Positions 11,505-24,300 of a stretch of 64,000 nucleotides of DNA are shown piece by piece. The DNA lies in the NCBI GenBank assembly GCA_963422465.1, contig OY730169.1, forward strand, positions 3,410,001-3,474,000. The letters run 5' to 3'. The first letter of the stretch is position 1; every line of letters starts with the position of its first letter. Under the pieces are notes generated by a model. It was not told the origin of the DNA, ran no database searches, and saw only the letters and a program-made list of their open reading frames with translations. This DNA is from Lichina pygmaea. Lineage: Eukaryota; Ascomycota; Lichinomycetes; Lichinales; Lichinaceae. A program made the position numbers and the translations under genes.

Positions 11505-14500
11505 CTACGTCGGCTCAGACCAGACAAACTGCTCCGTTACGGGGCCGACGGCGCCTTGGATGACATAGCTGAGCTTCAAGCGAAGTCTCAGGGCCTGTGG
11601 AAGAGCAGAGTCTGAGGGGGACGGACGAAGAGTTACCGTCCCCCTCAGCGGATAATTAGCATGATTTTCTGTCGTAACTGTGGGGGGCAGTGGAGGACGA
11701 AGGTGGAATGTGAGAAGTGAAATTGGGAATAGCAGGAGAGAACATAAGTATTGATGGACGACGGAAGGTGCTGTTGCGGTAGCGTACGATGAGAAGATTT
11801 GGGCAGGAAGAAAAAACCCACCCCTTGACTACCCGTAATCTTCATCGCCTGCGACGCCTCGTTCGCATCACCGATACCACTGCCAAAAGGCTCAAGCGTG
11901 TCTCTGCTGAGGGGCTGCATGTTCATGCGTTGCGACTTGGGCACGGCGACCTGCAACGCCAGCGACGAGACGACGTGGCTGTCGCTGCCGTTGACTAGTC
12001 GCGCCGTGACCTGGACGTTGCCATCGGCGTTCCTCTGTACCTGGAAGACCACGAGCACGTTGTTCTTCTGGTAGACCTGGTGTTCCTTGGAGGTGCCCGT
12101 CGCGATCCCGCCGACAGCAGCTGATCCTATCAGCGACGAGAGAGAGGACGACGGCGCCGAAGGAGCAGGCGAGGCGGTCGGCGGTGCAGAGTCCATGAGA
12201 TCCAGGAGGCTGGACCGTGGTGGTGGCGCTGCCGCCGCTACCGACGAAGCCGTTGTGTATGACGGGCCCGTAGACGGCAAGGGTTCGTTGCCGCCCAGGA
12301 GATCCGCTAGGATGTCGGCCTGTGACTGCGGACCGTTGGCCGTTGCCCCGGGCAACATGACCGACGGCGTGTCGTCGCCGCCCATAAGGTCCAGCAGCAT
12401 GTCCTGCTCGCTGACGTTGACGCCCTGCTTGGTGCCCTTCTTCGTCTTCTTGGCGCCGGCGGCACCGGCGGCCTTCTTCCTGTTCGGAGCCGCCTCGCCG
12501 AGCACTCTTTGATCCTCGCGGATCTCCGGCGGCGGCATTCGCTCCAGCACCCCTCGTCGGATCTGGTCGTACCCGAACAGATTCGAGTACTCGACCGACC
12601 GCTGCTGGATCTCGACGTCGAGGTCGGCGGTGCGGGCCTGCAAGAGCCGTCGGACGCGCTCCATCTGCGCACCGTCGCTGAACCTCGTCGTCAACTTCAC
12701 CAAAGCCGTGACGATGTACTCGCTGACGGCCTGCGTGGCGTAGCTGCTGTTCAAGATGGTCGAGAACAAGTCCACGATGTCGCTCTCCTTGATCTCCTGC
12801 ACGAGCTCTTCCTCTTCGTATTCACCGCCGCGCAGCAGCGCATCGCCGTACTCGCCAATGACCCACGCCGCGGAAAGCGTCAGGCCTTCCTGGGTGATGT
12901 CCGCCCTCAGCGCTGCGTAGAGCTTCTGCACCGAATACGTCTGCAGCTCCGGTGTCGTTGCGATTAGCCGCACAAAGGACGATAGGATCTGCTCCTTGAC
13001 GGACTGGCCTGCCTTTTACCAGTCGCCGTCAGCCCACCATATCTCAGAGGCGTAAAGAGCCAGCCGCGGGGAGAGTTACAAGTTTAAGAACCCTCAACAT
13101 GGTATCGATATGCCACCGCTTGTTGGGAGAGAAACGATCCGCAGCAATCCCGATCTGGCTCGTCATTTCGGGCTTGAATTCGTTGTCGGCCACCTCCAGG
13201 AAAGCCAGCAACTCCCGAATGAGCACCCTGACGTTGCCCTCGTTGATCAGAGTGAAGCTGAGGTCGAGAGCTCTCCTTCGGATGCTGATGTCTGGGTCCC
13301 TGAGACACTCGAGGATGGTATTCCGGTGTCGCTGTACGGCGTTGGGTTCGACGGCAACGACCTTGACCAGCGTGTTCAAGGCCACATATCGGATGTTGTT
13401 GTCCTTGTTCGAGAGAAATTTTCCGAGAATATTCACGCCGAGCACGCGCAGACCAGAGTCCGCTTCAATGTCGAGAATCGTCTGTACGGCTTCGTAGAGG
13501 ATCGAGTTACCGACGTTCTTCGACGAATCCGTGTTCGTGGCGACCTGCCGCTACTTAGCAACTCCGAAAGCCAAGTCCTACACGATGGCCCGTCCTGTGA
13601 AACAAGTACCTGGGCAAGAATATCATTGATCTGCTCGCTTGTCTGTACGTCACCCCGGCCCAGAACTCTGAGTAGCTGCAAGATCTTGACTTGAAGGAAC
13701 GGATCCGTGATTCCGGCGACGTCGTGCTCAGGTGTGTAGCCCGAGCTCGCCAGGCTCTTGAGCGTCTTCACCAGCAACCCAGTCAACGGCCGAAACATGC
13801 TCACCAGGTCCTGCTCGTCACCTTCCGCTTGGTCGGCCTCGCACAAGCTCGTGACCAGAGTCAGGCCGCACAGCAGGACGCCATGGTTGCGGTCAGAGAG
13901 CAGGGTCTTTGCCCTCTCAATGAAATGCTCCTGCAGATCCGGCACCTTTCGGCATATCCTCATCGCACACAGGGCCGCCTTTCTGCGAGTGTATGGATTG
14001 GCCGTCGCAATCAGGTTCTCCACCTCGGAGAAGAGATCGCGGGACATCTCGACGGAGGCGATATTTCCGAGTGCACAGAGCGCGAGGCTAACGACATACT
14101 GGTTCGAGTGATTCAAGTCACTGAACGGCACTCTCTGTCAGAGCATACCCTCCACAGGCTCGCAGATTGCCCAGCGTACTTTTTCAGCGAGTTGGTCACC
14201 AGAGTCAAGACCTCTTGGTTCTCGTCGAGCAGGAGCATGGTTCCTAGATACCCCAAGCGCTTGTCTGCGAACCTCGGCGAGGCAAGCAGCTTGAGACATT
14301 CAATCTGGCCAAAATGAGTCCGCTCTCCGAGCGTGAACAGGTAGAGCAGCTTGGCCACATTGTTGCGCCTGTTACGTACGACATCAGCCGGCTGCCCGTC
14401 CGAGCTCAATCCTGCGTAGTCTGGCCGGCTGACCTGACGCCCGCATCCCCGCTCTCTTCCCGGAAGCTGGTCCGGATGGCCGCGCTTTCCTTCTGTATGA

Positions 14501-14629
14501 CGGCGCGTTCATCTGCTATGGTCTTTGCAGCTCGCACGTTGCGAATGAACTGTTTTACTGCGCAAGGACATCAGTGAGGATGGGGTCGAAGTCAGTACCA
14601 CTTGCGAAGGAGCACTCACATGAGGTCAT
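11505..14629 (-). CDS. AP-1 complex subunit gamma (gamma adaptin)
   Basis: The large subunit of the clathrin adaptor AP-1 sorts cargo between trans-Golgi and endosomes. Seven exons: 14629-14620, 14557-14434, 14368-14180, 14120-13610, 13544-13080, 13012-11822 and 11594-11505, giving 859 residues. Each junction restores known gamma-adaptin sequence ([16 protein letters not shown], then [62 protein letters not shown]). The adaptin N-terminal solenoid covers about residues 1-560. The hinge holds clathrin-box-like [15 protein letters not shown] and LLDLMDS. The C-terminal ear (about 745-859) ends [11 protein letters not shown]. Intron 2 has a GTCAGC donor, and the first coding exon is only 10 nt. 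The last intron is 227 nt, long for this window. Divergent from the acyltransferase gene, sharing a 572-bp promoter region. Confidence 0.94.
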
Positions 14630-15201
14630 TGGTATTGTGGCCGGCTCTAGCCGCCGTTGTCCAACGAGAGCTTGATCGCTTTACGGCGACGGGGCCTTCG
14701 CAATTCACGGGCGTCGTTGAACCGTGATCCTACAGTGACGGATAGGGCGGCGGGAGCGCGGATCAATATCATACCGCGCCGACGGAGAGACACCCTAATC
14801 GGGCTAGACCCGGAGAAACTCAATACAGAGCGTACGGAAGTACGGAGGTAATCGGGGCCGAATCGGCGCGGAGGCAATTCCAGGAAGGAGGCTGAGACAG
14901 CTGTTTCGAGATTTCGAGGCTGCCTACGGAAGTACATACCTACGTCAGACGTGTTTCTCTGGCTTACTGTACGGGGCCAGTAACAAACCTCCGCGGCGCC
15001 TTGTTGTGGTTGTACGTGAGTACCAAGTCACAAGCCCACGTTGGCCTCTTGGGGCGTTTGGTAGTTCACATGCTACAAAGAGCCTTGGTCAGGGCGTAGA
15101 GTTTCAAAGCGGCGTCATGAGGCTGCCTTTCCCCCCAGACGGTCGTTGAAGTACCGTAGCCAGCCGTCAGTCCACACAGAGTACTGCAAGAGCGAGCAAT
15201 C
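14630..15201. promoter_or_regulatory. Shared divergent promoter of AP-1 gamma and acyltransferase genes
   Basis: This 572-bp spacer separates two divergent start codons, so both promoters must be here. It contains two copies of TACGGAAGTAC (14832-14842 and 14925-14935), 93 bp apart, and further GTAC words. No TATA box is evident. A short ORF on the minus strand is not conserved in any way I recognise. Confidence 0.5.
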
Positions 15202-17388
15202 ATGTCGACAGCGGCGGATCTACGACCCTTCGTCGAGGACGATCGAGCTCGACTGGCACAGAGGCAGCACCGAAAACTCCTCCGAACCTTAGCTGACGAT
15301 GCTTTCGTGCCGTCCTCGAACGGGTTTCCTGACGTGCCTCCTTCCGGCCTGTCCAGGTACGGCCGTCGACCTGTCCAGCCCGAGCACAGAACCGAAGCGC
15401 TGACGACGGTAGCGGCCGATCCACCCCAATCCCGCCAGATGCGCCTCCGTCGACTCATTCGATATCGTCGGCGCGACGGCAGGTCCGGGCCCAGCAGAGG
15501 CAGCGCCTTTTCCCGACAATCGAGTACGCCGCGCGCTTGTCCCATTTCGATTCCAACAGCGACCACCGCGACTTTCGCGGCTTCTTTGTTCTGTTCTGGA
15601 TCGGGCTCGCCATCATGGTCATGACGACCATGTTGCGCAACATCAAGGACACGGGCTATCCCATGAGGGTCAGGATCTGGAGCTTGTTCACGGAGAAGAC
15701 GTGGCAGCTGGGTCTCAGCGATCTCGCGATGGTGGTATCGACCGGCGTGACCTTGCCGATGCATATGCTGTTCAGGAGCAGCAAAGGGTGGTTTCGGTGG
15801 GACAGGCTTGGCATGCCCGTTCAGAGTCTCTATCAGTCGGGCTGGCTTGTATTTTGGATCTGGTAAATCCGGCCTCTATGCTTCCATCTCACTTGTGTTT
15901 CTGAAGCCTGAAGGCTGATGCAAAGCTCCGCCAGCTGGCCGTTCATCTTCAACTGGGCATGGACCGCCCAGGCTTTCTTCACCCTCCACACGCTCGCTAT
16001 CTTGATGAAGATGCATTCTTACGCTTTCTACAACGGACACCTGAGCAACACCGAACGGCATCTGCTGGAGCTCGACAACCCCTTCAGCGCGTCTTCGCCC
16101 CCTCCCGCTTACAAGTACCCCAGTACGGGGAGCAGCGTACGCGCAAAGGGCAAGGAGCGGCTTCGCGAGAAGGGAGAGGACGAGGATAGCCCGATCACGT
16201 CGTTGCGTGAGGACCTGGCCCTCGAGCTTACGTCGCCGCTGGGACGTGTGACCTATCCGAGCAACCTTACGGGGTCGAACTTTGTCGACTACATTGTCTG
16301 CCCAACCCTCTGCTACGAGCTTGAATACCCTCGAACGGAGAAGTTCCGATGGACCGAGGTTGCCATCAAATCGCTCGCCGTCTTTGGCTGCATCTTCCTC
16401 CTGACGATCATCAGCGAGGAGTACGTGCTGCCGGTCCTGACCGAGTCGGCGTTGCGGCTCGAGGATACGGCAACCCTGTCGGAGGCGTTTCTCATCCTGG
16501 CCGAGAGCATCAGCTTGCTGCTCTTTCCATTTACCGTCATCATGCTGCTCGTCTTCTTTGTCATATTCGAATACGTCCTCGGCGCCTTTGCTGAGATGAC
16601 ATGTGTGTATTGGGTCAACGGGCGGCTTGATTGGAGAGCGCAAGCTGATAGTCCTGCGACAGGCTTTGCGGACCGGTATTTCTACAGTGACTGGTGGAAG
16701 TAAGTGGTACCGCTAGCCCTGAGGCGTCCACCACTGCTTGTAATCGTGGCTAACTCGCCTTATAGCTCGACCGACTGGTAACTGACCTCCAATCTCACGT
16801 CTCTCTCCTCCATTCAACCGGATACTGAGCAATGCCGGCCCATCCAGGCTCGAGTTTTCGCGCGAATGGAACATCCCCGTGCACAATTTCTTCCGACGGC
16901 ACGTTTACGGCGCCTCTCGCGCGCATCTCTCGAGGCCGACGGCCACGATCATCACCTTCTTCATCAGCGCCATCGCGCATGAGCTGGTCATGGCGTGCAT
17001 CACGAAGAAGTTCCGGGGCTACGGATTCATCGCGATGATGCTCCAGCTGCCTATTGTTATGGTGCAACGCACGAAATGGGTCCGTGGGAAGAAGCTGTTC
17101 AACGTGAGTACCCGATGTCATCACAGGTCGTGATCATCAGTACCCGTGGTGGTCCTCGTGCAGGGCCAGAACAAGCCTCGTAGCGCTAACGAGGGTTTTC
17201 TTGCAGAACATCTGTTTCTGGTGTTCCATGATCTTCGGCCTCTCTTTGGTGAGCGAAACCCACTCCGCACAACCGGGGTTCTCCACATCCTTACACCTGT
17301 CAATTTTCAACAATACCCTCCTCCTCTCTTTGCCTCGGCTGACTAACTTGTCCCTCGCCAGATGTGTGCGCTATATATCTTGGTCTAA
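15202..17388 (+). CDS. Sterol O-acyltransferase (Are1/Are2, ACAT type MBOAT)
   Basis: This ER membrane enzyme esterifies sterols with fatty acyl-CoA for storage in lipid droplets. Family hallmarks: SHFDSNSDHRDFRGFFVLFW, HSYAFYNGHL, the ACAT signature FYSDWWN, WNIPVHNFFRRHVY with the conserved Asn/His region, SAIAHELVM with the active-site His, and GYGFIAMMLQLP near the end. Exons after the N-terminus: up to 15862, 15935-16699, a 12-nt microexon 16766-16777, 16848-17103, 17207-17248 and 17362-17388, ending MCALYILV. The N-terminal part needs one more small intron because the frame from ATG 15202 must shift before about 15390; a 50-nt intron 15307-15356 with a CTGAC branch fits, but its donor (GTGCCG) is weak. 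So the first 50 or so residues are uncertain. Confidence 0.92.
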
Positions 17389-19006
17389 GCATAAGGGTCG
17401 TCTTCTCAAGGGATAAAATTGTCCCCGCCCTCTTTTCTCGCCCACCATCGTATTCTATCTTCTCTTCGCTCTTCAGCTCTCGGTCGCATATACCCTCTCT
17501 CCTCCTCTCGAAAGATCTTCCCAAATCTAAGACTCCCCACTTACTACAACGCCCTCCACCTCACGGCTCTCCTCTCCTCTCCTCTTATCTCCTCTCCATA
17601 AAACCAGCCGCTCACGCCGATCAGGTGACACTCACTCTTCCCCTAACATACACGCCCACCTCTCATAGACCAGATTCGTCCTTTGTCCAAAGACGCTCAT
17701 CCAAAGAATGTAAATATCAAGCACTCAAGCTTCGGACCATTCGTCGACTTTCGAACTCGGATCTTCTACGTCTTATGACAGGATCCAAGTCTGGATAAGT
17801 ACGGCACCACTGATACCGTGTCTCTTCTGGGCACTGTACCGTTACGTGAGGACGAGGGAAGGATGGTCGGTACGCGGGGACAAATATCCTGCAGTCCCAC
17901 AGACACTGAAAATGTTTGTTGATCTGTTCTTCATTTCTTCGGCAAAGTAGTGGTTTCGCCGCTGGAGAAAAGTTGTATCTGTGGATCTTCCTTCCGTCTG
18001 GGTCTAGTTTACCTATCTGTCTGTCGGGTACGGTACGTACTAACGCTATAACATATCTCAAGTGTATTCAGTCTCTAGCACCGCACCAGTGTAGACCCTG
18101 TTTGACTTGCAACCTACAGACTCCCTAGTGGACGGGCAGTACCTGGCATTCCTCTGTTGAAACGTAGACACAACTCACAGAAAGACAGGAGCTTTGAGAC
18201 CCGCTCCGCACCAGGAACACCGCACGAACCATTCTTCCTGCGGTCTTTCTTCTTTGCCTCTCATCCAGGACTCTTCTTGCAATCCTCCAATCGAGTATCT
18301 TCCTAAGGTTCCTCGTGAACCGATAGGGTTGCCACCCAAACGCATTCCCTCGACGTGTAACGGATGCACAGGAGCTCCCATGTCCAAGCCGCAAACGAAA
18401 TTTGGACTAGGAAGCTGACTGCTCGAGTTCTACCATCCTAGTCGAACAGGCTAATGTGGACCTTCTGAAAAGGCTTGTGGACCAAGAAACGTACGGTCTG
18501 CGTGATCACGTTGGCTGGCCAAGATTATAGTGGAGTATATTGGTTGAACAGGTGAATGCCGAGCCATCGGAAGGTTCTGATAACTACCTCCATGTTTCTT
18601 GATGTCTTCATGTGAACCTCTGGAGCTGCTCGAGCAAGGTGTCTCGATGGACTGTAGTGGGCGTTGTCCTTATTGTCGTCATCTTGACATGCCGTCATCA
18701 ACGATCGCGTAGTCTAGTCGTCTCCTCGTCTGTCATTCGTCAGCAGCTTCAGGACTGTCATCTCACTGTTGCTTGCCTGCTTTCCTGCCTTTCCGCTAAC
18801 ACAGACGAGAGAAAGAAACAAAGAAGAAATGAAAGAGAAAGATGGAGTGGATCGCAGAACGAAAAGAATCATAAAGGAATTGAAGGGGATAAGACCATAT
18901 GCCCCTGGACATGAGTTCATGCAGACGAACTTACTCTACCATACTAGCCAAGTATGTTCGCGGTACGAGGTAGCTCCACAAGCAATCTACTTATCTACCA
19001 TTAAGC
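17389..19006. other. Intergenic region between convergent genes
   Basis: No gene recognised. The left part (about 17400-17620) is C/T-rich with TCTCCTCTC words. The region lies between the 3' ends of the acyltransferase and LMBR1-type genes. Short ORFs here have no family resemblance. The segment 18780-18880 is purine-rich. Confidence 0.5.
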
Positions 19007-21391
19007 CTATAAACGAATCCGTCCCTCCCCTCCTCCCCCACCACGATCACCGCCTCCTCCTCCTCCTCCTCCTCTCCCTGAATCATTCCTGGCGCGCCCG
19101 CCGCCATGGCGGTCGTGACCGCGTTGATTGAAGATGCGGTCGAAGAAAGAAGGAGAAGAAGGAGAATGATCGCTCGGAGCGTCGGTGGACGTGCCGTTGG
19201 ATACACCAGGAGAAGAGGAGGGATTCTGCGGAAGACCGGATTTGCTGACGCTATCTCGGATGTCCTGCATCCAGCGCGGCGTCTCCATCACGTCGAACGT
19301 GTTGCGAACGCGGTGCGCGAACTCGGTGAACATGTTCTCTGCGGGTTCGTCGTCGTCATTGTTGTTCGTAGCTGTGTGGCGTTGTGATCTGTGGCCTGTG
19401 GTCGTGGCTGTGCTCCGGGTGGGTCGCGCCTCTTGGATGCGGCTGCCGGTGGACGTATGCGACTCTTGACCATGGGGACGGACATGTTGAGTGCTGTTTC
19501 GGCCGGGAGCGGTTGGCGGGGATGCGTCGCGGTAAGGAGACATGCGCTCGGTACCAGACACTCCCTGAGCCCTTGCCGACCGGCGTTCGAGAGCAACCTG
19601 GTTGAGCGACGGAGCAGCGCTGAGTTCACGCTCCATCAGGTCGCGTCCTTCGAGCCAGGCAGCCGTTCCGGGCCCAGACGAGTGCTCGTCGACGTCCTCG
19701 TCCTCGCGGTTCACGAGGCCGAGAGCCCTCGCCGCCCGGCCGTACAGGCCAAACAGCGTAGCACAGGCGGGGAGGAGGATGAGCACCGGTAGAAAATCGC
19801 TGAATCCCTTCCCGAGCGGCGTGAGATCGATGAGCCGGCCGAGGAACCAATAGTACCGCGTGTGCCGGTAGATGTCCGGCGGGAGGAAAGTCAGAAAATT
19901 GTAGGCCAGCGGGAAGGTCAGCTTGGCCACCTGGCTCGCGTACCAGCACGCGCTCTCGCCGTAGGTATTTCGACGCACGAGCGCACGGTTGCCCCACACT
20001 TTGGCGTCCTGAATGCTGGTCAAGGCGGCCGCGCACATGTATACGAACCATGCTGCCGCGGCGACTTGGCCGCGGAAACTCAGGTAGGCATCGCTGCTGT
20101 AGGGTCGTGAAAGGACGGTCAGGCTGATCATGGATAGCTTGGCGCTGATCAATTTGGTGATCTCAGACCAAACCACGCAGATGGACGCCAGTGCAAAGAC
20201 AGAGCCAAAAAAGTATCGCAGAGCCGGCGCAACGTGGTAGTGGAGAAGGTGCCGCGTGTAGGGAGTGAGAATGATCGATCGCGTCTGAATCGAGCCAGCC
20301 GCCGATGGCCTTTCGAAGCTAAGCCGTTTCGAGGCGGCAGAATCCACAACGGCCTGTGTCCTGATGGCCTCGTTGACCAGGCGATCCCAACTCTCGGCAT
20401 GTCGAGCCCTTGCATGCCTTGCGCGCGACAGTTTCCTGGTCAAGCCTGCAAGGTAGCTCTCAGTCACGGTAGCTGGGATGGACTGGGCAGACTCGGTGAC
20501 GGCCGAGCCGAGACCGGTGGTCCCCCTTCCGGCAGTCGTCGTTGCCTCGTCCGCGAGTTCGTCTATCCATTCTCGCAGATCGCGTGGCACCCCGATCTTT
20601 CGGCGTCGCAGTTCTACAACTTGCATCTCGAGCTGCTCGAGAGCAAAGGTGGCGTCCTCCAGGTCGTCATGCGTCCTTGGAGTCTTCCGATAGACCATCC
20701 GGAGCCGCCGAGCAGGGTCAGCCTTCCGGAATAGCTGTCTCGGTACGGCGACCAGGCCGTGACCCATCAAGTATACGGCGAGCGCGAGACCCCACCAGTA
20801 GGCCAACGCCACCAGCAGAGCCTTGAACGACAGCGGACTGACGCCTTGTTGGATGGAAATATACACCAGACCCACGCCGCAGAGACCCAGCACGATGGCG
20901 TAGTACCGGGCGTTGGACCACAGTGAGTACGCCAACCGGCCATTTACCGACCTCGCTCCCGAATCGACGTATTCTCCTAGAAGGGGTAAAACCAGCCTAA
21001 GCAGAAAGATCAGCAATTGACACTCGCCGACCGCCACTCGTCGCTTCGACGAAGGGAGCTCTCACCACGTCAAAGTAAAACATAGCCAGTACGTGATCCT
21101 CCAAGCCACTATGATGACGGAAATCGGTAAACGGATCGCCGGCGACTGGCTATCTTGCCGGGCCACGCTTGACGCAAGATCGACCGGTAGAAGGAGAATC
21201 AAGCTGGCCGGTAGAGCGACGGCCAACAGGACCGGTATCAGAAGGTGAGCCACTGTCGACCGCAGAGGCATGTAGTGTCGAAGTAGGAGTAGCGCCAGGC
21301 CACAGATGAACAGCAACGAGGCGGTGGAGAACAGGCCCGAGCCCACCCCTGATGACGATGATGACGACGCCATTATCGTGGTCGCGACCAT
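19007..21391 (-). CDS. LMBR1-domain integral membrane protein (LMBD2-like)
   Basis: A polytopic membrane protein of 771 residues in two exons, 21391-21066 and 20996-19007, joined over a 69-nt intron that rebuilds LCFTLTW-LVLPLLGEY. The N-terminal 200 residues hold five or six hydrophobic spans (including VLGLCGVGLVYISI and YWWGLALAVYLMGHGLV). A cytosolic loop with coiled-coil character (DDLEDATFALEQLEMQVVEL) follows, then four more spans between about residues 380 and 560. The MGHGLVAVPRQLFR and TPLGKGFSDFLPVLI segments are typical of the LMBR1/LMBD2 family. The C-terminal 170 residues are disordered, Ser/Thr/Arg-rich and end in a Gly-rich tract coded by (CCN) repeats at 19050-19080. The family's biochemical role is not settled; animal relatives affect receptor signalling and trafficking. 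Confidence 0.85.
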
Positions 21392-24300
21392 GCTACGGCG
21401 CTCCGAGCGGAGTGCGATATTGCCTCCTTCGTGCAGCCGGACACCATATGCGGCCTTGCTCCCTTGTCCACTTGACCGTCTTCCGTCAGGGTGCGTACTT
21501 TACATGAGCTTCGTTTCGTGGATTCAAGTGCAGCAACAAAGACGGCGATTGGATCCAGACTGCTGATCTATGCTGTGGTTACGCACTCTGTACATAGCGA
21601 TACTAGTAAGTGACTTTCACAAAGCTTCCTGAGGACTTTACAAGTCTCTCATGTTGAGCCGCATTGATATAAGCTTGAGAATAGATCTCTCTGTAAGAAG
21701 CGGATGGCATTCCTACAAGTTTTGTAAAATCAGTATGCAAGATCGTCTAGAGCTAGCATGACAAAAGTCGACTAACAGTATCTTTGTTCGTTACGTACGT
21801 ATCGTTCGGAAGTACATATGTACCTTGCGCACTGTCATGCTTACTGTTCTTGGACTACGTGCGTACCACGTGATCCAAAATCTCGTCCCACGAGTACTCG
21901 TACACCACAATGCCGGGAAACAAGGTGACCAAGCCGGTGCCTAAGCCCTTGGTTTCTCCCTTCATCTGACTCTACACGGTTATCTACCAGGACTTTCAAA
22001 AGAACCTGTCTCGACTGTGTTCAAGTAGTTGCTGTCAAGTAATGACGCTCGACGAAGTACAGAAGTACTCAGGACTCTCGCTCCACAAGCTCGAGTAACA
22101 GGGTAACCTTGCGTCGGTACCCGCTTACGGGTAGGAGGGCATCGAGGGGTACGAAGTACGAAATACGTACTTGTACGTGTAGGTACCGTACCTTCGTACG
22201 TTAGGTACAGTATAGTACATACAGTACTCATGTACGGAAGCACTCGTACGCCTCATACGTACCGTGCGAGTATGTAGTTTGGTGGCATGGCATTACTCGT
22301 ACGAGTAGGCAGAAGGGGTAGGTAACTGTAGCCATCAGTACGGTAGCTATCATTAGTCAGCAAACATGATATGGCCTCGACTCTGCCGTCGTCTTTCTCC
22401 CCGCTCATAGATAGTGAGTCTTACCACTAGAGACCGAATCTTGCGAGCAGGCATGTTCGGAGGTACCGGAGTACGTACGTACGAAGGAGTAGTGATCTCA
22501 CTCTATTTTCCAAAATTCTGTTTGAATGGTTATTGTTTGAATATTAGGGGAACCGGAGACAAGCTGACGTAGTCCAGGCAGAGTAACCTTTTAGTCCTGT
22601 TGTGGGTCATGCGAAGTTGCGAACAGACATTGGCGATGTCATATATCCGGTATTGTACAGAATGTACAACACCATACCGGTACTTCCGTACTGCGTACTT
22701 GATAAGACTTACCGTAGGGTTGCAGGCCCACGTCAGCTCTATGAATTTCTTCAACAATCGGCCAGGTCGGTGAAACGGAAGTTCTTAGCTTGTTCGCTGG
22801 AGAAGAAGTAATTACAAGCAAGCAAGCAATATCTAGGCACGAACAGCGCTGGGTTGTCCAGCTCTTGGGACATGCAGATTCCCGTGCGATTCCTTTCTGG
22901 AATTTGACTCTAGATTTAGTACTCGCCGCCGAAGCAGTGGGTCACATTGCACCCATGCTCATGTATCGATGCAGCCATGCGGCACTACCAATCATCATGT
23001 CAGGAAGTGGCCGCCTTGAACAGGCGCTGAGCCCTTGGATCGAAGAGGAAATCTCTCCGTCACTTGGAAGTTGTGGCTATGCGCCGCCGGTCCCGGCCCA
23101 CTCTCGATCCTCAAACGAAACACCGTACTTGACAACCAAGGACCAATCATACAGGCTTCTCAGATGATATTGGAAGGTGAGGTATTACTTGCCTGCGGTG
23201 AGCATTGCAATGCCGGACTGAGCATCACCAGCATGACGTGTGAAGGTCTTCATCTTACGTACCGGGTATTTCGTTTCTGTAGCCTTTTGGTTCGTCGCGA
23301 TCGGCCGGATTCCAATATCTAGACCGGCCCACGTACTTCCGTACGGGAGCAGAGCAATAACGATTTGAATTGTCGTCGGCTCGGGTGCCCTCCTTCTCAG
23401 GGAGAAGCTCTCCCAACACGTATGGCAGGACCTGAAGACTAATGAGGGTGACTAGGGGGTATCTGAGTATTTCCGTACTGTGACACTGCATTTCTTGAAC
23501 CGTGGACCATCGGCCGGAAAGCAAGTCACGCAAGCACGGCCTATCGATCGGCGCGACTTCGGGCCTCCCGCTGTCAATCGACCTTCCGCCGTCCCCGGCT
23601 GGAGAGGCTACAGTACTGGAGTACCTGGGCTGTACAGTACCTATCACATGACCGATCGATCACCAATGAAAACTTCTTTTCGGCGTAGTGTCCTCTTTTG
23701 GACATCTGCCCAATCAGCGCTATTCCTCTTCCGGTATTGAATAGATGACTAAGCGAGTCATCTTGGTGCCGGAAAGTAGCCGTGCCTGTAGAGTCTGTAT
23801 ACGATACGTCAATCGAGTGCAGGTCGCAGTGACGTCGGTAGTATGCGTACTCTTTCACATGTGTCCATACAACAGCCTCGAGCCTCATCAGCACTAGCGG
23901 GTAGCGGATGCTCTGCCGGGTAACCGACAGGTTTCCATTTTGGTCTTTTGCTCTGGCATTCTTTGATGCGCTGTTCTTCTTCCTCCCCCCACCGCTTTGG
24001 TTGCTGCTGATACGTACCCCCTCCCCGCCCCTGACTCCCCCGGGCGTCCATGCACCGCGTTTCCGGTTCCCAAATCATCATCCCGATTCACATTTGCAAC
24101 ATACTCGTACGGTACTGTACCTACATGGGCACACACCTTTATTGCTGCCCGTCTTCTCTTTCTTCTCCCCCCTCTCTCTTCACATCTCCAATTTGTTCTT
24201 TTGCTGCTCATGCTGTCGCTACTCGAGGACTTTGGTCGTCCTTCTCTCCGCGGCTCTTTCGACCGATACGAAGTACGGTGCATCGTCGTCGTCCGCCTCA

